Of a DNA stretch of 64,000 bases, positions 57,244-64,000 are shown piece after piece (position 1 is the first letter of the stretch; every line of letters starts with the position of its first letter). Source of the DNA: Candidatus Sumerlaeota bacterium (GTDB lineage: Bacteria; Sumerlaeota; Sumerlaeia; Sumerlaeales; Sumerlaeaceae). The stretch spans positions 1 to 64,000 of the forward strand of contig JAAZBM010000014.1 of NCBI GenBank assembly GCA_012513815.1, written 5' to 3'. Position numbers and translations under genes: made by a program. The notes below the pieces were generated by a model. That model worked only from the letters and a program-made list of their open reading frames with translations. It did no database searches and had not been told where the DNA came from.

Positions 57244-57753
57244 ATGTCACAAAAAGCAGAACAGTACCAAAAACTCATTGACGAATTGCGTCATCAGGGA
57301 ATCGAGATTGTGGAATCCGACAGTAACCCGGATACCAAGTGGGGAGCCTATTTGCGCATTGCGGAGACATCCTATTCTCGTTTTTTGGAATGCTATTGGA
57401 AAGGGATTAGTGTTCCCTCGCAAGACGATGTCCCAGGGCATCAACTCTCGCCAAAGCTTTTGCTCATTGCCCCGGGGATGCGCCTGAGTTTGCAGTATCA
57501 TAACCGCCGTGCCGAGTACTGGCGTGTCGTTGGCGAGCCGGTTCGCGTCATCATCGGAACCAACGAGAAGGATTTACATGAACAAGTCTGTCAGCGCGGC
57601 GATGTTATTCATCTATCAGTAGGGCAGTGGCATCGCCTCATTGGTATGGATTCATGGGGCATCGTTGCCGAGATTTGGGACAGTGTAGATAAGGAGCATC
57701 CAAGCGATGAACTTGACATCGTTCGTATCTCGGATGACTTCGGTAGAAAATAA
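57244..57753 (+). CDS. Cupin of the mannose-6-phosphate isomerase type II class
   Basis: The protein of about 169 residues has the cupin pattern IAPGMRLSLQYHNRRAEYWRVV and QRGDVIHLSVGQWHRLIGM, ending ELDIVRISDDFGRK. This matches the C-terminal isomerase domain of ManC/AlgA-type proteins. A stand-alone domain would interconvert mannose-6-phosphate and fructose-6-phosphate. I take the ATG at 57244 (MSQK). The one at 57232 has AAGGAAG directly against it and the one at 57163 lies in a terminator. Its stop is 7 bp from the convergent spermidine-synthase-like gene. Confidence 0.85.
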   Translation: MSQKAEQYQKLIDELRHQGIEIVESDSNPDTKWGAYLRIAETSYSRFLECYWKGISVPSQDDVPGHQLSPKLLLIAPGMRLSLQYHNRRAEYWRVVGEPVRVIIGTNEKDLHEQVCQRGDVIHLSVGQWHRLIGMDSWGIVAEIWDSVDKEHPSDELDIVRISDDFGRK

Positions 57754-57760
57754 ACCAACC

Positions 57761-60724
57761 CTACTTCAGCGCGTCAATTTTCGTTTGCAATTCTTTGGCT
57801 TTGTCGGCTTGTCCATTGCGATAATAAAGAGTCACAAGGTTCGAAAGAATTTCCTTTTTATCCTTTGTTTCTTCACTCTTTTCGGCATACTTCAAATCCT
57901 TCATGACATCGAGAGCCTGCATGTATTCGGTGACAGCTTCCTGGTCACGATGCTGTTGAGTGTATGCTGACGCCAACTGTAACCGTGCCCACATATCATA
58001 TGGACGCCCTTTGATGCGGCGTTGCAGCTCGTCGTAGTTAAGCAATTCGGCCAACGAAGCATCATCAGGCGTTATTTCTTTTGCCTTCATATACTGTTCA
58101 CAAGACTCACCCAAACGCAACTCACGATACGCACGATGCCCAGCAATAACGAAAGGTGCCGCATCATAGTATTTTTGCAGTCGTGACATGAAATCAACGT
58201 CACTCTGTGGATTCGCCACCAATCGCGACGGATTCTCGCGACGTTGGAATAGCGAATCAAGGTTGTTCAAAACGGGAGCATCCGCAATACCGAACCGAGG
58301 AGACTCGAATTCCAAATAAGGATTGTCTCCCGTGTTGACCTCAGAACCCTCTAGCAATGAATTCAGGGCATCTCTGCCTGTGACGAAACAGGACAAAAGC
58401 TTTTCGGGCTGAGCCAGTTGGATTTCTTCCAAGTCACGGGCAACTGCAGGCCGCTTGATGCGTTCTTTGAGGATATCAAGATTGACCTTGACAGGGCCTT
58501 TCTTGCCAAGCAACAAAACGTAGTGTGTTGGCTGATTGTTCATGAAGAACACTTCCATCTCCGGGAAAACCTTTTGGAATGTGTAGAGGGCGCAATTGAA
58601 CGCAGCTGGCGACAGGCCGCCCATCGGCATCCATACAACAACCATACCATCATCTGTTATGCGGTCATGGCACAATTGGAAATACTCAAGGTCGTATAGA
58701 TTGGCGTTGCTCTTATATCTCAGGTCAGTGCAATCGGTCGCAATGACATCGTATTTCTTCTCTGAAAAGTGAAGATAGCTACGGGCATCATCCAAAATAA
58801 TCTTATAGCGAGGATCCGATTTATACCAACCATCCCAGTTCTTCTTGTCTGCGAATAACGGAAGAGAGCCTGATATCGTTTTCAAGTCGATACCCGTTCT
58901 CGCCCGATACATATCCTCCTGCATAACCACATCACGATGACTATCCACAAGATACGGAGACGCTTCGATAACGGTCTTGGTGATTTCTACACAATGAATA
59001 TCCTTAAGTTCGGGATAAAGCGTATAGGAATAGCTCGCGCCACCACTGCCAAAGCCTACCGTCAAGACACTCTCGGGTTTCTCCAGAAGTAACATCGGGA
59101 CATGGGCAAGACTCTTTTGGTCTGTCAACAACATAGGATCTGTGCCGGCAACACCAACATTGTCGACATAAATCATACGATAACCCAAACTATTTTCGCC
59201 CACAGAAACCGTCGCTAAAGGACCTTCCTTGTAGTAGATAATCTTTTCCAATTTGGTGTCTTGCTGGAAATTTGTTTGTTTCGGCAAGCGAACAAAACAA
59301 ACAACCGTAATTAATACCGCTATTGTTATCCACGTGATACGGCGAATCTGTTCCGTTTGACGTGAGATGTAAATCAGTATTGCGCCCATGAACAATTGCA
59401 ATGCGCCAAGTAGAAAAATTGTTTTACAAATGCCTAAGATGGGGAGAAGAATAAAGCCAACCGAAAACGAACCGAGAATCGACCCAACAGTATTGTAGGC
59501 ATACAGCCGTGCGACAGATTTCCCAGGTTCGCCAATCTCGTCAACAATCGTTTTGACGGCAAGTGGGAATGCAAGCCCCATACAGAATGTGGGAAGAAAC
59601 ATGCTTAATGCCGTTTTAATAAAGACGTCCAATACCGACAAACTCCAAACAATGCCGGCGGCACTGTCTGTGTCGAATTGTGAGAAGAGATTGTCAGTGC
59701 AAGTTGGCGTCACATAAAACAGGATGAACACTGAAACGAAAGCGCTCATGCCGATGATAATCTGTAATATCGCAAAGACTTGAAACGGACGACGGATGCG
59801 TTCGACAATAAAAGTCATCAGTGCGCTTCCGATGGCCAGACCAATCAGGAAAGTGGTTAACATTCCGGTAAAGGCGTAAGTTGTGTTCTTGAGGAATTCA
59901 AATGAAAACACTAAGGCACGAGTCCATGCGACTTCCAAACCCAATGCAGCAAAGCCTGAGATGGTGTATGCTGCGAGAATCCACATCGCATTGTGTCGAG
60001 CCTGTGAGGTGACGTTGGTTGAGGTGGCATTTGCTGTGGCAGCGGCGGGCTCCTTCGGAGCAAATAGAGGAATATTCTTTTCGATTTTCCTCGAAATCAA
60101 GAACGCCAATAGTCCACAAATCAGATTAATGGAAACAGCAAACCAGACGGTATGAGAAACTCCCCATTGTGGTATGAAGTAAAATCCAGTCAGGAAAGTT
60201 CCGGCAACCGCTCCCCACGTGTTCAGGGCATAAAGGAGTCCTACTCTGAGACCGGCACCCGCACTCTCAGGCGAAACGAACTTGGATAACAGTGGAAGTG
60301 TGGCACCCATCATGGTTGTCGGGATGAGCAAAATGATGAAAATCATCACGAATCGCAGAAGTGAGAACATGGTAAACTGCGAGCCGAATGTTTGATAGGA
60401 CCATGTGAATACAGGGTCCATCATGCTGAGCATGAAAGGAATCAGCAATGCGGAAATACCGACAACAATTTCCAACAGTCCGTAGATGGGCAAGCAACGG
60501 CGGATGCGTGGAACAAGCGCTCCCATCAGCACACTACCCAATGCAAGACCGCCCATGAAGGCCGCCAAAACAGTACTAATTGAGTAGATGGTGGAACCGA
60601 AGATGTTCAACAGATAGCGCTGCCATACGACTTGATATACAAGGCCACTGGCACCTGTCGCAAGGAATAGCAAATAAACAGCCAACCCTATGTTTTTATT
60701 GATAGCGGACGATGGTTTTGTCAT
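57761..60724 (-). CDS. Membrane-bound spermidine-synthase-like protein
   Basis: The protein of about 987 residues begins with two MFS-like membrane blocks (about 1-250 and 270-520; YLLFLATGASGLVYQVVWQRYLL). A SpeE-like methyltransferase-fold domain follows (about 530-780; LTVGFGSGGASYSYTLYP, then DDARSYLHFSEKKYDVIATDC). A C-terminal region has TPR-like helices (about 850-980). Such fusions are widespread in PVC-type and deltaproteobacterial genomes and mostly uncharacterised; GFGSGG replaces the GGGDG of true aminopropyltransferases, so polyamine synthesis is uncertain. I use the ATG at 60724 with AGGA 8 bp upstream rather than 60781. It follows nusA on the same strand. Confidence 0.85.
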   Translation of the reverse strand: MTKPSSAINKNIGLAVYLLFLATGASGLVYQVVWQRYLLNIFGSTIYSISTVLAAFMGGLALGSVLMGALVPRIRRCLPIYGLLEIVVGISALLIPFMLSMMDPVFTWSYQTFGSQFTMFSLLRFVMIFIILLIPTTMMGATLPLLSKFVSPESAGAGLRVGLLYALNTWGAVAGTFLTGFYFIPQWGVSHTVWFAVSINLICGLLAFLISRKIEKNIPLFAPKEPAAATANATSTNVTSQARHNAMWILAAYTISGFAALGLEVAWTRALVFSFEFLKNTTYAFTGMLTTFLIGLAIGSALMTFIVERIRRPFQVFAILQIIIGMSAFVSVFILFYVTPTCTDNLFSQFDTDSAAGIVWSLSVLDVFIKTALSMFLPTFCMGLAFPLAVKTIVDEIGEPGKSVARLYAYNTVGSILGSFSVGFILLPILGICKTIFLLGALQLFMGAILIYISRQTEQIRRITWITIAVLITVVCFVRLPKQTNFQQDTKLEKIIYYKEGPLATVSVGENSLGYRMIYVDNVGVAGTDPMLLTDQKSLAHVPMLLLEKPESVLTVGFGSGGASYSYTLYPELKDIHCVEITKTVIEASPYLVDSHRDVVMQEDMYRARTGIDLKTISGSLPLFADKKNWDGWYKSDPRYKIILDDARSYLHFSEKKYDVIATDCTDLRYKSNANLYDLEYFQLCHDRITDDGMVVVWMPMGGLSPAAFNCALYTFQKVFPEMEVFFMNNQPTHYVLLLGKKGPVKVNLDILKERIKRPAVARDLEEIQLAQPEKLLSCFVTGRDALNSLLEGSEVNTGDNPYLEFESPRFGIADAPVLNNLDSLFQRRENPSRLVANPQSDVDFMSRLQKYYDAAPFVIAGHRAYRELRLGESCEQYMKAKEITPDDASLAELLNYDELQRRIKGRPYDMWARLQLASAYTQQHRDQEAVTEYMQALDVMKDLKYAEKSEETKDKKEILSNLVTLYYRNGQADKAKELQTKIDALK

Positions 60725-60742
60725 TATTAATATCCTGTGATT

Positions 60743-60771
60743 AGAGGAAAACACATCACGCGTTTTCCTCT
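60743..60771 (+). terminator. Hairpin between nusA and the spermidine-synthase-like gene
   Basis: AGAGGAAAAC/GTTTTCCTCT forms a perfect 10-bp stem with TTTTT following on the plus strand, but no gene is transcribed toward it from the left. On the minus strand the stem is followed by AATCAC, so it would be a weak stop for nusA and lies 19 bp before the next start codon. Confidence 0.6.
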
Positions 60772-60787
60772 TTTTGGGCACTTTTGG

Positions 60788-62164
60788 CTATTTCAAATTT
60801 TCCGAATCATCATCGGAATCTTCAGTTTTTGTGCTAATTTTCTTTGTGTGTCTGGTCAACTTGCGCATCTCTTCAAAGTACTCTTGGGCATTCTTGATAA
60901 TGCTGATTGCCAAGCCTCTGTTGAAATCAAGCAGATGCAAAAGATTTGCAGGTTGTGCCTTTGACAAGGCTTCGACACTATTAAACGCGGAATTCGCAAG
61001 AGAAGCTTTGATTGTGTCGCTGACTCCCATCTGGTCTAAGAAATCATTCAGGTAGTCGCGGGTAACATCGGCGGCATCTCTCACCATCTCGTTTCCTTCG
61101 GGAACGACCTCAATGCGATATCCTGTAATCGCATTTGCCAAATCAACATTGATGCCTTTTCTGCCAAGAGCCGCGGCGACATTGTTCTTCTTCACTTTGA
61201 CCAATGCCCGACCCGTCACACCTTCGGCCTTCGGGCGAACGATGTCAACACTTGTGACGATTTTCTCGGAGCAGCCGGAATTGATGGCTTCCGAAATATA
61301 AACAGCCGGATCCTCGCTCCAACCAATCACATCGACTTTCTCGATTTCCAGTTCGCGGACAACCTGCTGAACACGCGAACCGCGCTGTCCTACGCATGCG
61401 CCAACGGCATCGACATCTTGTCTTTTGCTCTTGACCGCAATCTTAGCGCGAACGCCCGGGTCACGTGCAATGCCAACAATTTCCACAGTACCGTCCTTGA
61501 TTTCTGGGACTTCCTGTTCAAATAACCGAAGGATGAACTCTTTGGCAGTTCTGGTAACAATCACGATTGGGCCACGTTGAATCTCCGGGTCAACCTTCCA
61601 GACAATCGCCTTGACGGAATCCTTCAACTTATAGTGTCTGGGATTTCCTATCGTATGTTTGTATGACAAACTTGCCTCAACGCCATCCGGCATCCGCAGA
61701 ACCACATGGTCGCGTTCGATTGACTCGACAACACCAACAACTAATTGTCCGATTTTGTTTCTGTAATCATCGCAAACTTTCTTTTGAACGGCATCTCTAA
61801 GACGCAGTTGAATGAACTGAGAAGTCTGCTGGGCTGTGATTCGCCCCGTGATTTTGAATCCGGGGACCTCGACAACCACAACCTGCCCAACCTCAGCATT
61901 CTCAAAACCCACTCGTGTCGCCTCACGAAGACTGATTTCCGTATCAGGCTTGAATGTTGTTTTGGGGACAATAACTTTCTCCGACCACAGAGAAATCTCA
62001 CCCGTTTCTCTATCAATTTTGATACAGGGATTGAGATACTTTTGCAAACCCTTTGCCAATGCTTTGAGCAGAGCTTGCTCGAGCGCATCACAGACAACTT
62101 CCACGGGTAAAGCACGATCCTTACTGACGGCAAAGATATATTTCTTCAGTTCTTCAGGTTTCAT
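60788..62164 (-). CDS. nusA: Transcription termination/antitermination factor NusA
   Basis: NusA binds RNA polymerase and modulates pausing and termination. The 458-residue protein has an N-terminal polymerase-binding domain (about 1-125), an S1 domain (about 130-200, VGVVESIERDHVVLRMPDG), and KH1 and KH2 (about 230-345, ACVGQRGSRVQQVVREL and GRKGINVDLANAITGY). A single C-terminal helical repeat follows, and an acidic tail. The ATG at 62164 has GGAG 6 bp upstream; TTG at 62176 is less likely. rimP, infB and rbfA, its usual neighbours, are absent. Confidence 0.95.
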   Translation of the reverse strand: MKPEELKKYIFAVSKDRALPVEVVCDALEQALLKALAKGLQKYLNPCIKIDRETGEISLWSEKVIVPKTTFKPDTEISLREATRVGFENAEVGQVVVVEVPGFKITGRITAQQTSQFIQLRLRDAVQKKVCDDYRNKIGQLVVGVVESIERDHVVLRMPDGVEASLSYKHTIGNPRHYKLKDSVKAIVWKVDPEIQRGPIVIVTRTAKEFILRLFEQEVPEIKDGTVEIVGIARDPGVRAKIAVKSKRQDVDAVGACVGQRGSRVQQVVRELEIEKVDVIGWSEDPAVYISEAINSGCSEKIVTSVDIVRPKAEGVTGRALVKVKKNNVAAALGRKGINVDLANAITGYRIEVVPEGNEMVRDAADVTRDYLNDFLDQMGVSDTIKASLANSAFNSVEALSKAQPANLLHLLDFNRGLAISIIKNAQEYFEEMRKLTRHTKKISTKTEDSDDDSENLK

Positions 62165-62219
62165 TGTAAACTCCAATCGTCCAAAATTGACAAATGAAAC
62201 TATCTATAAATAAATAGAA

Positions 62220-62246
62220 AAAGATGGGTAAAGTCAACCCATCTTT
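62220..62246 (-). terminator. Terminator of the Met/Gly-rich protein gene
   Basis: AAAGATGGGT/ACCCATCTTT forms a perfect 10-bp stem with a 7-nt loop, followed on the minus strand by TTCTATTTATTTAT. It lies about 80 bp past the stop at 62325. Confidence 0.88.
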
Positions 62247-62324
62247 CTCTATGCCAAAAATACTTGGCAGAAAGTTACACTTATACTAGATTACAGCAAC
62301 TTATACTTCTATATCATTTTTATT

Positions 62325-63134
62325 CTAAAAATTTACTTGTCCTGCGCCACCACCGGCAGCCATTCCAGGCATTGCGCCCGGGCCCATACCTGGGGTAGCC
62401 ATGCCACCCATTCCCGGCATACCCATACCCATGCCCATGCCATCCATTTGTTGTCCTTGCTGTTGCTGCTGTTTCATCATCTGCATCTGCTGGTTATGCA
62501 TGGACACAAAACTTTGCGTAATCGTCTTAGCAACTTCATTCTTGCCATCACTACCTGTCGATTGCCTTGTAAGTAACGTTTTGTCTACACTCTTGGATTT
62601 TGTTTTCTTCTTGTTATCATCAAACAGAGACTTGGCAGACATCATATCCTGATTGAGTTTGGTAATGAACTGCGTTCCCATAGCCTCACGTTTGGCATCA
62701 CGTTGAGCAAGACGCAATGTATCCACCTCTTGCATCGCAAGCTTTGTCTTGTTCAGGACTTCACGGCGCATCGACTCATCGAGCTTTTTCTGACGCAGAA
62801 CATTGTGATAACACGTAATCGCATTCTCATACGCTTCGGGAGCATCCAGAGCCTTGAGCGAACGCCCTTCACGCACAGCCAATGCCGCAGTAATCAAATT
62901 CAGACGCATTGCGTCGGGTTGCAACTGGCTTGCTTTGAGGAAGTTATTATAAGCATTGTAATAATCAACACAATCCAAAGCCTGTACCCCACTGGTATAG
63001 TAGGCAAGAGCCTCTTCTGAGAATGAAGATAACTCTGTTCTATCCGGTAGCGCGTATTCTTCGGCACATGCCATGGCGCTTACAAACGCAAAGCCAATCA
63101 ACAGCCCTTTTCGTAAAAACTTCGATATATTCAA
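62325..63134 (-). CDS. Exported TPR-like protein with a Met/Gln/Gly-rich tail
   Basis: The 269-residue protein has a signal sequence (GLLIGFAFVSAMAC) followed by a TPR-like helical region (about 35-130, VQALDCVDYYNAYNNFLKASQLQPDA) and a charged helical middle. The last 60 residues hold a run of Gln and about ten GM/PGM units. The start is TTG at 63134 with GGAG about 8 bp upstream. The gene has its own terminator and is divergent from the phoU-like gene. The Cys in the signal could be lipidated, though the lipobox is poor. No function can be assigned; the tail may bind metals or mediate assembly. Confidence 0.72.
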   Translation of the reverse strand: MNISKFLRKGLLIGFAFVSAMACAEEYALPDRTELSSFSEEALAYYTSGVQALDCVDYYNAYNNFLKASQLQPDAMRLNLITAALAVREGRSLKALDAPEAYENAITCYHNVLRQKKLDESMRREVLNKTKLAMQEVDTLRLAQRDAKREAMGTQFITKLNQDMMSAKSLFDDNKKKTKSKSVDKTLLTRQSTGSDGKNEVAKTITQSFVSMHNQQMQMMKQQQQQGQQMDGMGMGMGMPGMGGMATPGMGPGAMPGMAAGGGAGQVNF

Positions 63135-63337
63135 AGCTCTGTCTCCACATTAATTCTTCAGCAATTTGGATTTATATACAGCCAATTCTGGCAAAATATA
63201 CCATCTAAAATTGTATACCACTACCAAATGCAACTGTTGCACAACTATCTCGTTTTATGCTTGTAGAAATATCTACAGATAAGTTTATCTCTATCGACCT
63301 CTATTATTTTGTGACCATTGTTGAAAGGATTTGAAAC

Positions 63338-64000
63338 ATGACATCGCATATATCACAAATCATCAAACAAGAACAATTGTTTCCTATCCTCCATTTTCAA
63401 AAACAGCAACTTCATTTCTTTGCTGAAAACATTGTTACAATGGCCAACGATGTCAAGAGTCTTCTGAAGCTTGGTTGTCAAATCATGGAAAAGCCCGAGG
63501 ACTATGCCAATACCGGCTCAAAGCTCTCAAGAGAAACCCGCACGAAAATTGCTCAGTTGGAGGACATCAACGAGGAAAGTATCATCAAGCTATTGGCGAC
63601 GCAGCGACCGCTCGAAACGGATTTTCGTCTTCTTGTTATCTCGCTGAAAATCAATAACGACATACACCGCATGAGCAATCAGGCCGGTAATATCGTGGAT
63701 GGTTTTTTGCGTCTGAGACAATTACCCTCGGAAGATTTCAAGGCTAGCTATTACAAGATGATTGAAGCGGTCAATACGATGATTAACGACACAATGAGCG
63801 CGTACACAAATATCGACAAAACTCTGGCGGAAAAAGTAATGAAGCGAGATGACAAGGTGGATTCGCTGAACCTGTCACTGATTCGCCAGCTGATTGAACT
63901 AGCAGAACAATACCCCGAGGAAGCGGACGCTTGCATCAAGCAAGTCTTGATTATCCGCAATCTCGAGCGCATTGGAGACTTTTGCAATAATATCGCGGAC
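63338..64000 (+). CDS. phoU: PhoU-like phosphate signalling protein, cut by the window edge
   Basis: PhoU links the Pst phosphate transporter to the PhoR kinase. The 221 residues visible include LATQRPLETDFRLLVISLKINNDIHRMSNQAGNI and end at RNLERIGDFCNNIAD, matching the two PhoU helical repeats with their conserved E/D-R-G-D-x-x-x-N-I metal motif. AAGGA lies about 9 bp before the ATG. The gene is open to the right edge, so at most a short C-terminal stretch is missing. The pst genes are not in the window. Confidence 0.88.
   Translation, partial: MTSHISQIIKQEQLFPILHFQKQQLHFFAENIVTMANDVKSLLKLGCQIMEKPEDYANTGSKLSRETRTKIAQLEDINEESIIKLLATQRPLETDFRLLVISLKINNDIHRMSNQAGNIVDGFLRLRQLPSEDFKASYYKMIEAVNTMINDTMSAYTNIDKTLAEKVMKRDDKVDSLNLSLIRQLIELAEQYPEEADACIKQVLIIRNLERIGDFCNNIAD

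Overview
This window is 64 kb of ordinary, gene-dense bacterial chromosome: about 47 protein genes, short gaps, and many strong hairpin terminators. I see no rRNA, tRNA, CRISPR array, insertion sequence, prophage or integrase. The organism is a diderm (Gram-negative-type) bacterium. It has lipoproteins, a Wzt-like polysaccharide-export ATPase, PilB/PilT-type motor ATPases, trigger factor and FtsW, and a largely secreted or membrane-bound set of sugar-active enzymes. The mix recalls the Planctomycetes-Verrucomicrobia-Lentisphaerae group or neighbouring candidate phyla: a DUF3536-type GH57 protein, GH20, Gfo/Idh, a YfhO-like protein, a very long membrane-bound spermidine-synthase-like protein, two FHA domains beside a PilB ATPase, and several PilT paralogues. 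That placement is inference from gene content only.

Layout. 1-451 is non-coding or an unresolved edge. 452-17559 is a minus-strand block: GH20 hexosaminidase-like protein, Gfo/Idh oxidoreductase, two-FHA membrane protein, PilB/GspE ATPase, polysaccharide-deacetylase-like protein, a tiny Cys-periodic lipoprotein, pdxA, lysA, GH57/DUF3536 protein, YfhO-like membrane protein and rbfA. 17695-27032 is a plus-strand block: prfA, an ftsW-like gene, a phosphodiester glycosidase, a hybrid histidine kinase, an MgtC-like protein, a glycosyltransferase-like protein, pncA and pncB. 27115-32458 (minus) has gyrB, a TIGR04283-type glycosyltransferase, a small lipoprotein and tig. 32753-44180 (plus) has an MshEN protein with a ruined ATPase core, two pilT-family genes, a polytopic membrane protein, pyrH, frr and three tandem secreted metallophosphoesterases. 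44231-49532 (minus) has a B12-binding radical SAM protein, a 692-residue secreted protein with unusually strong expression signals, and a Wzt-like ABC ATPase. From 49847 come leuA (+), aspS and rdgB (-), rpmG, nadA, a secreted protein and a cupin (+), then a spermidine-synthase-like protein, nusA and a Met/Gly-rich protein (-), and the start of a phoU-like gene (+) cut by the window edge.

How the genes fit together. Housekeeping functions include translation (prfA, rbfA, frr, aspS, rpmG), transcription (nusA), topology (gyrB), folding (tig), division (ftsW-like) and nucleotide hygiene (pyrH, rdgB). NAD is served by both salvage (pncA-pncB) and de novo synthesis (nadA). Two separate loci encode type IV pilus or type II secretion motor ATPases, and each couples the motor to an unusual partner: a two-FHA membrane protein at 4435-7881, and a catalytically dead PilB-like protein in front of PilT at 32753-35332. 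The most interesting leads are this pseudo-ATPase/PilT operon, the phosphoesterase triplet in which the middle copy has lost the GNHD histidine, the highly expressed 692-residue secreted protein, a terminator-like hairpin in the leuA leader, and a 61-residue lipoprotein with cysteines at about 12-residue intervals.
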